From Tetrapyrgos nigripes (taxonomy: Eukaryota; Basidiomycota; Agaricomycetes; Agaricales; Campanellaceae), in the NCBI GenBank assembly GCA_013368315.1, contig JAACJM010000026.1:248001-312000 (forward strand): a DNA stretch of 64,000 nt, in the 5' to 3' direction. Of the stretch, positions 11,692 to 26,149 are shown in pieces (the first letter of the stretch is position 1; each line of letters starts with the position of its first letter). Under the pieces are notes generated by a model. That model did no database searches. It was given only the letters and a program-made list of their open reading frames with translations, and was not told the DNA's origin. Position numbers and translations under genes: made by a program.

Positions 11692-12556
11692 TCACAGGGA
11701 TGAGTATGACAGTTGAGACTGGTCATCGCAAGTATTTGGAGGAGTGACAGGGGGAGTGGGGACTGCTTGAGTGGAAACTGTATCGGACAATGCAGGTGTG
11801 GAGACCTCGGTGCTCGGAAGGTCATCAAAGACGACGGAAGAGACGGACTGCGATTTCTCTTGTAAGTACTCTATATGGGCTAGGACCACAGCTCGAGCGA
11901 ACGTTTTCTGGGAGATAAAATCTTCCAAGCTGGAACGTTGATCGCAGAGAAACTGAATGATTCCGGTGTACGAGCGGTGTTTGAGGTCATCTATGATGGA
12001 ATCTAGAGTCCTAGCAGTCATGATGAAATGAGTATTTTTCTCTGTATCTTCGGTGATTTCATTCATATAGTCCAGACCAAGATTCGAGGCGAGGATGTAA
12101 GACGGAGAAGCAAATGCACGAAGACGAGATTCAATTGCGTTTGCAATGTCTTTGAGACGGGCATCGTAATGGCACAATGCAGCAACGGATAATGAGCGAC
12201 GGGACCAGTTGGAGAACTGAACAGAAGACCATCCTGTGAAGTGTTGGTATAAAACGTGTATCAAGGACAGTGCGCGTACCAGACAGCTGTAAGATGGTCG
12301 CGCGATTGAGAGTCACTCTTCCTGTTGGTGATCCTGACCAAGGATGTGAAAAGTATCTGGTGTCATTGGAGATTTCACTAGTCTGTGCATGGGTGAACTG
12401 GACTTGAGAAGAATGCTAGATGATTGCGCACGGAGTATAATCACACATAACCTGCTTCATGATCTCCGCTTTGAGCAGATAATCGGTAACCAACGCCTTT
12501 TTATGTTTAGTCTTTTTATTTGCAGGGGATGTCGAGAAGATTTTGTATTTACTCAT
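11692..12556 (-). CDS. Hypothetical protein, about 260 residues
   Basis: I do not recognise the family. The start is ATG at 12556, giving MSKYKIFSTSPANKKTKHKK, a basic N-terminus. One intron follows AEIMKQ, another follows LQLSG, and the frame then runs to the stop at 11692. The second exon reads HSSQVQFTHAQTSEISNDTR and PWSGSPTGRVTLNRATILQL. The third is helical and mixed-charge (SVAALCHYDARLKDIANAIE, SRLRAFASPSYILASNLGLD, RTLDSIIDDLKHRSYTGIIQ) and ends in a disordered S/T/P-rich tail. There is no signal peptide or membrane segment. Frame continuity across both introns and normal splice sites support a real gene; function unknown. Confidence 0.6.
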
Positions 12557-12864
12557 GCCAAGAGCGTGTTGCAGAAAAGGAGAGACGAATTGATCCTCCT
12601 GTTGCTCCTATCGACTGATCAGAAAAGGAAAAACCGAGAAAACCGAGAGATTTAATCACTGGGTCATCTGCGGGGTATTCTGGGGTATTCTGGAAGAGCA
12701 ACGAGGAAGATGCAACCGGGGGAGAGGGAAAATGAAGCATCTGTGAGCGTCGTGTATATGCCTTGTCACAATGTGACCGTGACAATCTCCTTTCCTGATG
12801 AACCAACACAGCAACGACCAACACAGCCGGACTGGGTCTGTCTTCACCGATTTCCACTCGTTCG
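12557..12864. other. Divergent intergenic region
   Basis: This 308-bp region lies between two head-to-head starts (12556 minus, 12865 plus) and should hold both promoters. A near-direct repeat GGGGTATTCTG occurs twice around 12672-12692. No gene is seen. Confidence 0.5.
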
Positions 12865-13252
12865 ATGCTCATGCATGCTTCCAGCTCCGAGCCCGTAGAG
12901 CAAAACCAGGTCATTGACTCTGAAGAACAGATGGAGGGACCTCCTGCAATTGCGCCTCTTACATTACTTCCCGAAATCACATCGCTATCGGATGACCTTG
13001 ACCTTGGGTCGATCATTGCTGCAGGCGACGCAGAGTGGGTATCATGCGTGTCTATTGTCGATGGTTGCTGACGTGGCTCTCAGCGTGGACAAGCTTAACA
13101 AACGGGCATCGAATGTGCAAAAGCTGGCCCTAGAGAACGAAAAGCTCAAGGCTGAGCTGCAAGCTATGAGCGAGCGACTAGAAGCAGCTGAGAAACGGAG
13201 AGAAGAGCTGCGGCATAAGAAACAGGAAGTGAAGGAGCCACATTCACAGTAG
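12865..13252 (+). CDS. Small coiled-coil protein, function unknown
   Basis: Two exons give about 113 residues. Exon 1 starts at ATG 12865 (MLMHASSSEPVEQNQVIDSE) and includes an acidic, hydrophobic-spaced segment (LLPEITSLSDDLDLGSIIAA). The intron begins at GTGGGT near 13035 and ends before GTGGACAAGC. Exon 2 is a heptad-like coiled coil (KLALENEKLKAELQAMSERL, EAAEKRREELRHKKQEVKE) ending at 13252. It may be a short scaffold or complex subunit, but coiled coils alone do not name a family. The start is the first ATG in frame with exon 2; an upstream exon cannot be ruled out. Confidence 0.5.
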
Positions 13253-13374
13253 TACTTGGATACCAATTGGAAATACTGTACTACTATAAAGATATACCAC
13301 TTCTTATGACGTATGTTGGCGTACATAATATTTCTACCACCACTCGTCCAACTTCTTCTTCTCCAACCGCCATC

Positions 13375-15145
13375 ATGTCCTTCTCGACTTTCCATATGAC
13401 CCCAGTCGACCCCCCTGGGGGCTCCCCAACAGCTCGCAGGGACTCGGCTCGTCGTCCATCTGATCGCAGGAGCTCGTCCCGTCGTTCCTCCATTGACCCT
13501 CGCAAGCTCGTGCCAATGGACAAGTAATGTGCTTTATCGCTCTCCCATCACTTTCCTCACAAGTCCTTCAGGACTACTCACATCTCTGGCTCTGATGACT
13601 TTAACGTTCTTTTCATCGGAGCGGGCAACATCATGTTTGGTCTGTTACTGTTTGCCCTTATCGATTCAAGATTGCCCTATTCAATGGCTGTTTAATTAGG
13701 CTCTGATGAAGGCCCTTGGAACCATTCTTTCCGTTTCGAACAGTACGTTCAGGCATCCCTGTGATTCTCTCCGCTTTGCCACTAAGTCTACGTTACAGTA
13801 AACTTGGTCGCCGACTCAAAGTTGTCGCCCTCATCGATCCCGCTGTGGAACGCGCCAAAGCCGTTCTCCAAAAGAAATGCGACTCGTTCGTCGTATCCGC
13901 CTATGAAAATACTCGCGTTTACAAGACACTCGAAGAATTCGTCAAGAGCATGTCTCCAAAAGATCGCCCGCGCGCGGTCATTGTAGGCAGCCCTCCCATG
14001 TTCCGTGGAACGCTTCAGCCTGGTCGTGATATTGAGATGCAAATTCTCAAACACTTCCCTGGCGTCGCCATGTTCATCGAAAAGCCTATTGCCACTGGAC
14101 CCGCCCATGAACTTCAGGAGGCTTTCCAGATTGCCAAGTCCATCGAAGACTCCAAGACCATTTGCTCCGTGGGGTATGGAGCTTTTCATGCGATTGTTCT
14201 TCTCTTACACTTTCTTGCAGATATATGTTACGCTACCTGAAAGCCGTTCAGATGATGAAGAGTATCCTTGAAGAGAACAATCTCACAGTCATGGCGACTA
14301 TCGCGCGCTATGCCTGCGCATACGAAGCGATCGCGAAGCCCGACTGGTGGGACAAGTCGAAAAGGTAAGGATAACAATGCTGCCCCCAGGCAAGCGGCTA
14401 AGCATCATTCAGTGCTGGTCCCGTCATTGAACAAGGAACGCACTTCTGCGATCTGTCCCGATACTTTGGTGGCGAAGTTGATATCTCGACTGTCGTCGCC
14501 CACTCTCTCGAGTTTGACGAGAATGCAGGTCAACTCTCGGCAATGAAAGTCGATGAGAGCAAGATTGCTCCAGAAAACCGTATTCCTCGTGTCACATCTG
14601 CTACATGGTTGGTGTCTAGAACATTCGATTTGCTACAAATTTTTCTCAAGCAGATGCGTCTACAGGAAATATGACAGTGGTGCTGTCGGGAGTTTTGTCC
14701 ACGTTGTAGCTCTGCAAGGAACAAACTATAGCTGTGAGCTAGAGGTTTACGCCGATGGATATCAGCTCAAGTCTGTATATCCGCATCTCATCCCTTCTTT
14801 TCGCTAACGTTGCCTTAATCTAGGCTGGTGGACCCCTACGTGCAGCCCATCCTGTACGTCCGCAAGCCTGGAGATGACCATGATCAAGTCTATAGATTCC
14901 GAGATGACGATCCTTTCTTCTCCGAAGTCTCTAACCTCATTGATATCATTGAAGACATTGAGGAAGATCCCGAAGGAGCTACTATTCTCTCAAGCTATGA
15001 AGGTAAATTAGTATCTGCATTGCAAGCGCTTGTATGCTGAATTTCTCCGATAGATGCTGTTAGAAGCTACGAGCTCACCTGGGCTATTAGAGAGGCTAGC
15101 GAACGTTCTCGTGCTGAGAAACTCGCAAAGAGTCGTGCCGCGTAG
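13375..15145 (+). CDS. Gfo/Idh/MocA-type NAD(P)-dependent oxidoreductase
   Basis: The start is ATG 13375 (MSFSTFHMTPVDPPGG) after a short disordered S/R-rich leader. Splicing gives DDFNVLFIGAGNIMFGSDEG, a Rossmann beta1-loop with GxGN, then KLGRRLKVVALIDPAVERAK (the acidic end of beta2), PRAVIVGSPP and FIEKPIA, where the EKP lysine is the hallmark catalytic/coenzyme residue of Gfo/Idh/MocA enzymes. The C-terminal half (TICSVGYMLRYLKAVQMMK, VIEQGTHFCDLSRYFGGEVD) follows the family alpha/beta dimerisation domain, and HFCD lies where the catalytic histidine region is expected. The product is about 450 residues. Several introns, including two near the start codon, have normal signals. The substrate cannot be told from sequence. 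No signal peptide is seen, so it is probably cytosolic. Confidence 0.82.
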
Positions 15146-15228
15146 ACTGCATAAGAATAGACGGTATAGAATATGGAAGAAGACGGACAGTGTAATTGTA
15201 ATTTACAACTTGCGACAAGAATTAAAGT

Positions 15229-16186
15229 TCAGTCCGCATCACTGGTGTCTGCTATTTTCTGCCTTTTACCAACACGATCTTCTTTCTCGGCCTTTTCCTG
15301 TACAGAATTCGTGTCTTTCCGTTTTTCTTCTAGCTTTCGCTTCTTCTCAGCCTTGGCTTTTCCTCGCGCAGCTTCCTTGTCCCACTCTTCTTGCAAGTGT
15401 GTCTTTAAAGCGGGGATATTCTTCATATCAGACTCGCATTTCCAGCAGTTCAAATCCTCCTTGAGCAGGGCCTCGTATTCCTTTTCTTTAAGAGCTGCCT
15501 TCTAAAAGACGTAATAAGTAAACCAGAGCAAAGTTTTTAGGGGAAATGCACGTAAGACAATAACCTACCGTTTTAAAGTAAGATGGATCGCTGTCGAACC
15601 ACGACAAGACCTCCTCAATGTGAAGAAAGAAACCGAGTTTAGGATGGAACGAATTATAATGCTTCTTGTTCTTCATTTTGGGAGAGCAGAGGTCAGCAGA
15701 AAGGACATGGAGGTGGAGATGACTAGAGTGTCATCGGTTTCAGACAGATAAATGAGTGAAAAAGGACGCATTCGTACTGCATAGAGGGTGCTCCGTGGAA
15801 GCCTGTCCATATTGGCCTGAAATAAAGCATGATATGCCATTGAATATATAGCAAACTGAGCGTGAAACTGACCACTTGAATCCATATCGTTTCTCCATTT
15901 CTTCTTCAATTTCCTTGCGTAGACTCCTTGCATCTTCGTTCAACGCGTCAATGACTTTTTTGGCACGCGTTTTATCCCCAGCTAAAAGAGTCTTCAAACT
16001 CTCTAGGTCGTTCACAGTGAGTCCTGAGTCTGGCTTCACGCGGGGAAGGAGAAGAAAATGAAATATAGACTTTGGATACGCGTCATAGATAGTGAGCGTC
16101 TCTGCAGAATGGGAGAAAAGTATCGAGGAAGGGAGCTCTGAAGGCGCTTTTTGGGCATAGTTTCGAAGTATGAACAAGTTGGCCAT
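15229..16186 (-). CDS. Aprataxin-like HIT-domain DNA repair hydrolase
   Basis: The start is ATG 16186 (MANLFILRNYAQKAPSELPS). The N-terminal HIT half has IYDAYPKSIFHFLLLPR, typical of aprataxin. The histidine triad is HLHLHVLS, just after an intron around 15720-15750, followed by SADLCSPKMKNKKHYNSFHP. The C-terminal zinc finger is a C2HE type: CWKCESDMKNIPALKTHLQE. A lysine/glutamate-rich, nuclear-localisation-like tail (AKAEKKRKLEEKRK, VGKRQKIAD) ends at 15229. Aprataxin removes 5'-AMP from aborted DNA ligation products. There is no FHA domain, as in fungal Hnt3. Three or four introns. Confidence 0.88.
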
Positions 16187-16308
16187 TACTTGAGTGTGGT
16201 GGCACAAGATAAGGGTAGAAATACTTGTATACGCGTGAATGATACAGTTTATGTAAGTACACTACATTGTCGTCCGTCGTCCAGTTATAGTACAATGTAT
16301 ACGTTTAT

Positions 16309-19300
16309 CTAACGTCTTTCTGTCTTGAGAAGATCCCTCAGATCTTGGGATACTGTAGGTGACTTCTTGGCGGGCCCTTCGTCCATGGAACCCGTGGGCC
16401 GATGTCGAAGTCCGTTCGAAGTATTGGAAGCCTCCTCAGCTTGCCGTCGGTCAATGTCAGCGACGAGCTGAGCAAATGACAAGAAGAGGACTTCGGCTTG
16501 AGCCAGAGTCGTATCCAGTTCGATAGTCATGCTGAGTTCGTTGCAGTACTGGGAAGAGTATGAGTCATGAAGCTAGCTCTGAGACAACAAAGGACCAACC
16601 TTCAGTATCTCGTCGAATTCCACTAGATATCTCAGCAACATATCTCGATGAGATTCCAAAACAGCTAAGGCAACGAACAAGACAAATTCCTTGCTGTAGT
16701 AATCTGTCCACAGCACTTCCCAGAGCCGCAAGATATCGTCAAAGTGGAATTCGCGTTTGAAGACAACGAGGACCCAGCTACATACGGTGCTCAGTTCGTG
16801 TATATCAAAGACCATGAAAAGATTGTCTCACCGGAAACAGAAGAACAGATTGAGACCGTCAGCTTTCTCTGAGAAAGGAAAGTAACGTCAATATCAAAAT
16901 GTCGCGGAAAAACAAACATCTGTGTTCACCAAAATGCCGATATAACTCGGGGTCCATGACACCAATCAATTGCCGCAAAGTTGAGAGCTGTTTCTGCATC
17001 CCGCTCTGGTCGCGCAGGAAATTCTGTTTCTGTATAGGAGATCAGCATCTACGACATCATTCCAGAGGGAACAACTCACCATACGTTCCATCACTTCGAC
17101 AAAGCACCAGAAAGTCATCTCCTCTTCTCCTTCCATCACGACATAGATAGGAGCACAAAGATCAGACATGCCTTGTACATATCCTATCGCTCTGTGAGTA
17201 TGACTTCAAAAAAAAAAAAAGGAGACAAATATGACGGACCAAGTTCCTTTTCGTAGAAATTGTAAGTAAGCAAGATTCCCGCAAGTCGGTCAATGTGTTC
17301 GTTGCTCGGTGACTGAGCCCCAATGTCAACGAGATTTGGAGAAATCGTAGAGTACCCCCTGTATCCTGCCTTTTCGTCGTCTATCTCCGACGACTTGATT
17401 ATTGAGGGCGTGGCTGTAGGTGTTGCAAACAACGACTGCGTACGATCTGTTCTTCGGCAATCCACATCTATGCGATGCCTTTCCTGCTACGTTATAAGCA
17501 CCATGACCATAACTCTATAGCGGACATACACACCTCTAGTATATCCTGCCTGTCAAACACTTCTGGCACGCCACACCACTCATTCTTTATCTCCTGGTAC
17601 CTCTTCCTAAAGTGTGAATGCATTTACTTTCAAGACAACGCTTCAGAGTGGCAAAACGAAACATACCTTTTCTCTTCCCATCTTCTATCTCGCTCCTCTT
17701 GCGTGATATCCCAATCATGGATACCCAAAATGAATGGCCAAATCTTCTTCCTGAGATCACCTTGGTTTGCGAGACCTCTTCTGAATATTTCCCTCTTCAT
17801 CTCTTCAATCCTAATCTTAGGCCGTCCGTCCTCGGCAAACCATTTCGCCCACAATTTCCCATCTACTGGATGGGCTGGATCCCGGGAAGACTTGGGTGTT
17901 GGCAAATTATTTGCATTTGAATGTAACAGCTCAAATATTCCAAGGGAAGATGTTTCTTCGGTCACGTCAGAGGACGAAGTGATTGTTTGAGCTTCTTTCC
18001 TTCTAGCACGCTCCCCTTCTTCAGCCACGATTCTTGCCCATCGAGCAAGATACACCCGCGCACTCTCAAACTCCCCTACTCCGCCTTTCTCTACCCAGCT
18101 ACCCCATTCCCATTCACCGTTGGCATTGACAAAAGTCTTGACTGGGTCCGGAAGATGTGGTACTATGGGTTTCGCCAGAGGATGTGATAGTATGTTCTGT
18201 GCAGCATGACGTGTAGCTCTCGTAATGTTGGAGAAGGATTGGAGCAGTGCCATTCTAGCTTGTGAAGGGGATTGCTGATTTGATGACGCGGACCCAAGCG
18301 AACGATGTAGCACCGAAGAGCGATGCGAATAAGGGTTGGGAGAAAGCGACCCTTGAGGGGACGATAGGGGTCGGGGCTTCCGGTGTGCAGGAACTGGTGA
18401 GAATGAGTTGGCGTACGAAGACTGAGCAAGGATGTCGTCAACCGCGTCGTCATCGAAAATTTGAGTTGAATGGGTCTCGAGATCCGCTCGTGAAGGGTCA
18501 ATCAAGTACAATGAAGGCTGGAGGACTGAAGGTAGTACGTGCGCATAGCATCGCAGTCTAGCAATCAGATCCTCTCCTCCCCATGAGGTTGACGAGTGAG
18601 ATGGTGACACGGGAGAAGCAGGGGGTGGATAGGATGTGATGCTTGTTCTCTTGGTATTTCGAGAAGGCTTGGGAGGGGGAGATGTGAATGAACGAGACTC
18701 GTCATCATGAAAATGAAGCGTTGGGAGAGTGTCCCCGTTGATGAGATTAATACCTATGGATCCGTCTAAAGCAAAAGATGACCAATTGGGTTGTTAGAAG
18801 GAGAAGAAATGTAATACACTTACACCAAGATGAGAAGGATGGAGAGTGTACCAATAAAGAGTATATGGAGGTCAAAGGAACCGAGAAAGCATATGACTCG
18901 GGTCGTTGTGTTGGAAGGTCAATGAAAACGACATCTAGTAGAGTAGAAGAGGTCGGCATTCAGTCCGTCAAACTGCCTGGCTATGACGCACCATCGTCCT
19001 CCTGGTCCAGAATAGCCTTCTCCTCAACTTTGAAGAATTTGTCCCATTCCGTGGCACCCTTTTCATTGAGAAGAGTCTCGGGAATCCATGCGAGCAAATA
19101 CGTCGGATTGGCAGCTTGCTGTATGAAGACTGAGTCAAGAAATAGAAGAAGATTGCAGAAGAACTTGCCCGTTTGACAATAGCTACAAAGCCAGGGATGT
19201 TGTCTCTTGAATACGCAGTTGGATTGACATAAACCTTGGACTTTGTGTACACAAGACGGTACCTGTCCTCTTCGTCGAATCGAGATGAGCTCTGGACAGG

Positions 19301-19424
19301 TGACTGGAGAGGCTCTGTACGTTTGATTTCAACCATGGAGCCAGACTAAACATCAATGAGAAAGAGTCCAGGACGAAAGAAAGATGCGCACAGAAGCGGT
19401 TGAGAGACAGTCTAGGTCGTCCAT
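16309..19424 (-). CDS. Gyp7-type Rab GTPase-activating protein (TBC domain)
   Basis: The start is ATG 19424 (MDDLDCLSTAS, then an intron, SGSMVEIKRTEPLQ). The N-terminal part has YTKSKVYVNPTAYSRDNIPG, the conserved Gyp7/TBC1D15 lead domain. A disordered middle follows, then the TBC domain: LRKKIWPFILGIHDWDITQE, the RhxIDxDxxRTDR motif around HRIDVDCRRTDR (arginine finger region), AIGYVQGMSDLCAPIYVVME (the YxQG glutamine finger), FHFDDILRLWEVLWTDYYSK. Both fingers are present, so catalysis is likely intact. Yeast Gyp7 acts on Ypt7/Rab7 in vacuole traffic. The intron at 19119-19168 probably uses a GC donor. An intron near 17210 carries an unusually long pyrimidine tract. The stop is at 16309. 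About ten introns. Confidence 0.87.
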
Positions 19425-19633
19425 GACTGCGGTGTCGAGTCGACACCCCGGGTGCGTCATAGCCACGTGCTTATTTACACCAGTTGTAACCGCTCAAGTC
19501 ATTTTTAGTTTCCCTAAATTCACACCTAACATGCTGCAACTCGATTCCTGAATCATACATCTAACATGGAACATGTTGACATCTCAATACAAAAACATGG
19601 AAAGCAAATGATAACGATAATATTCGTCTAGCA

Positions 19634-20056
19634 TTACTTTTGGTACGACCAAACATTCCGGAGCACTGTTCATAGACGTTAGAAAACATTTCCAAGAGGA
19701 ATCAAGGTACGCACAGCCGGCTTTTGTTGCAAGTCGGTTGAGAGAATCGTCACTCTCGCCTTGTGACCTGACCTGACCGCACAGCGCGAAAGTAGTAGTG
19801 GTGGAAAGTGCCCTTCCGTTGGCATCAACATCAGCAATAGCAATTTGGACGGAAGCATGGTCTTTGGAGGTAATGAGACGGTCTGAGCACAGAAGATTTA
19901 TCGAATCAGATTTGCTAGGATTTATGGAAACTTGGGGGCCACATACTGGTAGCCGCGCATTTGCGGGGAACGTAAAGGTCGACAAGAACACCCTTTGCAT
20001 CATATAAGTAAATTTCACCTTTAAATCTCGACGGAACGCACCTGGTCGTTTTCCAT
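19634..20056 (-). CDS. 40S ribosomal protein S21
   Basis: The start codon ATG 20056 opens a 15-nt first exon (MENDQ), followed by GVLVDLYVPRKCAAT, N/RLITSKDHASVQIAIADVD, FALCGQVRSQGESDDSLNRL, ATKAGLLRNVWSYQK and the stop at 19634. All conserved eS21 blocks are present (VDLYxPRKCxATNR, DHASVQ, GxxRxxGESDDSLNRLA). About 87 residues over five exons; the family is 80-87 residues. The early position of the first intron, just after the start, is common in fungal ribosomal protein genes. It is part of the small subunit near S2/S5 and is involved in late 18S processing. Confidence 0.95.
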
Positions 20057-20749
20057 TGCTGCTATATGATTTTTTGGTGGTCGCAAGTGTTGTGTCTGTC
20101 CGAATCAGAGATTCCCACACTCGCGAGTCGAGAAACTGTACAGTATGGTCATGTTTGCCAATGCCCTTGGCCTCCCATCAGCTCCTATCCCGAGTTTACG
20201 TCGGAATCCCACTCACGTCCATTTAATATATCCTTTCTGCTACCAACCACTCTCATCAAGCAAATCTCAGGCAAATCTCAGGTCTCCGAGACTCGCAGAT
20301 AATTGTTTCCAGCTCCAATGGTATACGGTACAATCATCTCATGCTTTCTCTCTGAATATTCAAACAGAACGAGTACATCTCTAACTATATACGCTTCTGG
20401 GAACAGCGGGTCATCATGACACCCTGCCTCATCACGAGTCGTACTTTTGGACGTGCCCTCTCATTGAGTTTATTTCGATAGGACTAGCCGCCTTGAAATA
20501 GCGTCATAAACCTATTCAGAATTTAGGGTGACGATGCAGGTACACGTCTTGGTCTCCACCTACAAGCTGAGAAAGTTTCTAGGCATCTCTTTTACTAATT
20601 AGCGGAAGTCTGCCTCCTCCGTTTTACCCCGCAATTCCTTCTCTTCCCATGTTCCATTCATATCAATGACTTGAAGGTATCCCACAGCAGGCCTACATAA
20701 AGGATGTCTTGCAGCAATTGTTCCCTTCGCTGCACCGAGGTTCCTCACG
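20057..20749. other. Divergent intergenic region between RPS21 and FAH-like gene
   Basis: About 690 bp lie between head-to-head starts. Short open frames on the plus strand here show no motif or coherent splice structure. I see CT-rich stretches near the RPS21 side but no specific element. Confidence 0.5.
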
Positions 20750-22085
20750 ATGCGCATTCTCTCTTCACTTTCTCCCCTTGTCCTTTTCTCAATCTCCGCA
20801 TCAGCACTGCGCATCGTCCGTTTCATATCGGACAATGGTGAGATATTCCATGGTGATGCTATTCTACCAGCAAACACAACCGATGCATCCTTCAGTAAGA
20901 CTGCTAAAGTCATCAAGGGTGACATCATTGGCGGCAACTTCACCGTGACGAACGAGATTAGGGTGAGTACCTTGTGCATTTTCCGTCCGAATATTTGACT
21001 GATTTTTCCCCTAGAATATTAACAAATTGCTTTCACCTCTGGCGCCGGAGGCGACACGCAGTGTACGCTGCGTAGGTTTCAACTACGCTACTCATGCCGA
21101 AGAGGTCATCTTTTCTCTCTTATCCATGAGATTGTGTCACTAATCTTGATACGATGCAGGCCAATATCACCATTCCCGACTTTCCAATCTTATTCTACAA
21201 ACCCTGGACAGCTCTTGCTCCTCCGAACGGTAAAGTCCCAGTGACGGAGGGTTACCAGACTCAAGGAAACTTTACCTCCACCATGGACTACGAAGCCGAG
21301 TTGGTCGTGGTGATTGGAAAGAAGGCGTTCAACATCACAGAAGATGAAGCGCTTGACGCAGTCTTGGGTTATGCCGCTGGATACGATGTCAGCCACAGAG
21401 GATGGCAAATCGACCGAGGAGGACAGCCTCAGGTTAGTTTTCAAGACGAGCTACGTATGGAAGAAGGCTGACGTGTTTTTAGCCTCAATTTTCTATGGGT
21501 AAGGACGCCGATGGATGGGGCCCATGGGGACCTGCACTTCTCACCAAGGACGTCATCCCCGATCCCCAAACTCTGAAAATCTGTAAGAATCAATGACTTT
21601 TTTCGTTAGATATCATACTGATCTTCAACGAACAGGGCAAGAACTAGTCTCTTATCTCAAGACGTGATGTTGACAATGATGATAATATACAGGGCCAAAG
21701 TCAATGGAGTCATGAAACAGAACGACACGACGGCCAACATGCTCTTCGGCGTCAAACAACTGGTGTCGTTCTTCTCCATGGGTATCACCCTTTTGCCTGG
21801 TGATATTATCTTCACCGGAACGTGCGTACAACTTTTTGTAAACTTTCGGGTTCAGAGAACTCAATGAATTGTCTACAGACCCTCTGGGGTTCAACTTGGT
21901 CAGGCCAACCCAGTCTGGTTGGTTAACGGAGACGTCGTTGAAGTCGGATTGGATGTCATTGGCACGGTCACCAACACGATCACCGTGAGTCCCTTCCATC
22001 CTTCTACGCTGCCACTTTTCTCATTCTTTCCATATCACAGTACGAAAATGCCACCCAGTCCAATTTCGACCCATTGGGAGTCTGA
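20750..22085 (+). CDS. Secreted fumarylacetoacetate-hydrolase-fold (FAH family) protein
   Basis: ATG 20750 opens with a typical signal peptide, MRILSSLSPLVLFSISASA, followed by the FAH fold: CVGFNYATHAEEA, ILFYKPWTALAPP, the metal motif MDYEAELVVVIGK, GYDVSHRGWQIDRG, QFSMGKDADGWGPWGPALLT, LVSFFSMGITLLPGDIIFTG, TPSGV. The E-x-E ligand pattern is kept. The usual NDVSARDxQ is changed to YDVSHRGWQ. At least seven N-glycosylation sequons (NTT, NFT, NIT, NFT, NIT, NDT, NAT) fit passage through the ER. Most FAH proteins are cytosolic or mitochondrial acylpyruvate hydrolases or decarboxylases, so an ER/extracellular form is odd. Six or seven short introns; the stop is at 22083-22085. Activity unknown. 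Confidence 0.83.
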
Positions 22086-22195
22086 TCTATGATTGAACTC
22101 GCCCCGCCATAACGTCAACACCCAGAGTTTTTACGGTCAGTGGACCTTTGTAAATATTACATGTATATATTTTACTTCCATGAAAATGCAGTCAC

Positions 22196-23729
22196 TCAAA
22201 TGTCTACATGTTGTTGAGGAGCAAATCCTTTAGGGAAGACTTGTCTGACGTTGATGTTGATCCTCGTAGTCTTCATGTACTGCTCGTACAACTCCCATTC
22301 ACGCTGGTCTTCATCCGTAGAGAGCATATGTGAGGGAAGTGTGTTTTCCAGTATTCGAGGAACTCCTTCAGATGCGAGATTCAGTCAGCAGGGATGATGA
22401 TAGCGATGGAAGGACAAACCATGGTAAGATCTTCTGCATGCAGGTCCGGACATGATCACCACGTCGCCGGAACGAAGTAGAATGGGGGAAGGCTCTGTAT
22501 CTCGAGTAGGCCCTCCAATAAGAAAAATTGCGGCATTCCCGAGTCTAGGCAAGCATGAGCGACCAGTCGGACAGTCTGTAGTAGTACTTACGATATACTA
22601 ACTAGAGGAGAGGTGGCGCAAACCTCAGAGCGATCTACATGTGCCATCAAAGTGTCCTACACTGTGGCGTTGAGCATTTCCCATTTGCAGAAAACATAAG
22701 CGAACCTTTGTCTGGTAGAAGTTGACGATGCCAGCATCGGGCTCTGTGCATCTTGTCAGGGTTGGAAACGACGGCAAAAAAGGTTTATGCACCATATGTT
22801 TCATTCCAATCCATCCATTCTGGACCATTTTCTCCCCAATCAAGGTCACCTGCGTCGCCACTGTCATTCCCAAAGACCTGATTCCAATCTGCTGCTCGAA
22901 CGGCATGTTTACAGATATCTCGTATAGTACTATGCACTGCAATTTTGCCTTTGGTAAAGTCATACTGTTTCGTACCCCAATGATAGAACCAGCCAATGTT
23001 TGCCCAACGAAGTTTGGGTAAGAGAGTCGCCGGAGAAGAGGGATGCGCCGTCGGTGACGGGGCTGCAGGGAGTTTTGGTACATTGTGTAAGGAGTCAAAG
23101 TTGTCAGAGTCTGCTGGCGTATTATTGATCAGTTGTCTGGGTCCCGATTCTTGCTCCTGGTACTGTTCAAATGCATCGAGTACTACAGAGGATTTCGGAG
23201 GAATATGAAGGTCGAGGCTAGGATCTGATTTAGCAGCGACGTATGCGTTCCATACACCTTCGGGAGGAAGGATATAGTGGATATCGAGATTTGTCTCGTT
23301 GGGCTGCTTCGAGTGTTCAGAGAGCGACCATTCGACCAGATCCTTTTGTTTCTGGTGCGATAGAAATGAAGGCAGAACAACCAGCCCTAGGGGCATTCAA
23401 CAAACGCACTTTAAATACGGGGAGGTCCTACCTGGTATATGCGGAAAAATGTAGCCTTTTGCATCAGAATCAAAGAGGTTTATTCGACGCGTAGGAAATG
23501 CATCCGGACGTCCTGCCCATCCGCCTGCATTGATTTCGTGTATTCTCTGCGGGTCCAAGAGAGCTAGATCGAGGACATTGGATAAATCAGGAGGGGGAAA
23601 CTTGGATTTGAAGCGTTTCTCCGCCACCCTGAATGGAGACCAATCCGAACTGTGGGCCGCCGAGTTGTCTCTGTCGCGAGTGGATTTGAGAAAGTGCCTA
23701 CGCGCTTTTTTGTATGAGGCAGGGTCCAT
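22196..23729 (-). CDS. ALKBH1-like 2-oxoglutarate/Fe(II) dioxygenase
   Basis: The start is ATG 23729 (MDPASYKKARRHFLKSTRDR). The sequence contains GLVVLPSFLSHQKQKDLVEW (lead-in helix), LRWANIGWFYHWGTKQYDFT, AGIVNFYQTKDTLMAHVDRS with the HxD iron ligands, SPLVSISLGNAAIFLIGG, and SGDVVIMSGPACRRSYHGVP with the distal histidine and the arginines that bind 2-oxoglutarate. This order (NFYxxxDxMxxHxD, SLGxxxxF, RRxYHGVPR) is that of ALKBH1. Family members demethylate tRNA or DNA; the mitochondrial/nuclear location here is not visible from the sequence. About six introns; ends at 22196. It is divergent from the Letm1 gene, with only 63 bp between the starts. Confidence 0.86.
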
Positions 23730-23792
23730 AATGATGATAGTGTCATGTGAGAAGCGACAACAACTTGCCGGCGGCGCGACGCAACTTTTCTT

Positions 23793-26007
<2,215 letters not shown>

Positions 26008-26149
26008 AAGTACAGACTTTCAGACGTTGTATCGGTAGAGCTCATACACTTAGATTATATATAAGCTTGGTTTAATAGAAAAACACCCTGGAGTAGAACA
26101 AGAACATGCGAGGAAAATATGGGGAGCTAAGGAGGAAAAAAAAGTTCAT

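Noticed and set aside
18747..18959. Start of the Gyp7 gene at ATG 18959 (MPTSSTLLDVVF)
   Set aside because: Upstream exons in frame carry the conserved Gyp7 lead domain (SKVYVNPTAYSRDNIPG) and join across an intron ending in CTAG at this ATG, so 19424 is the better start.
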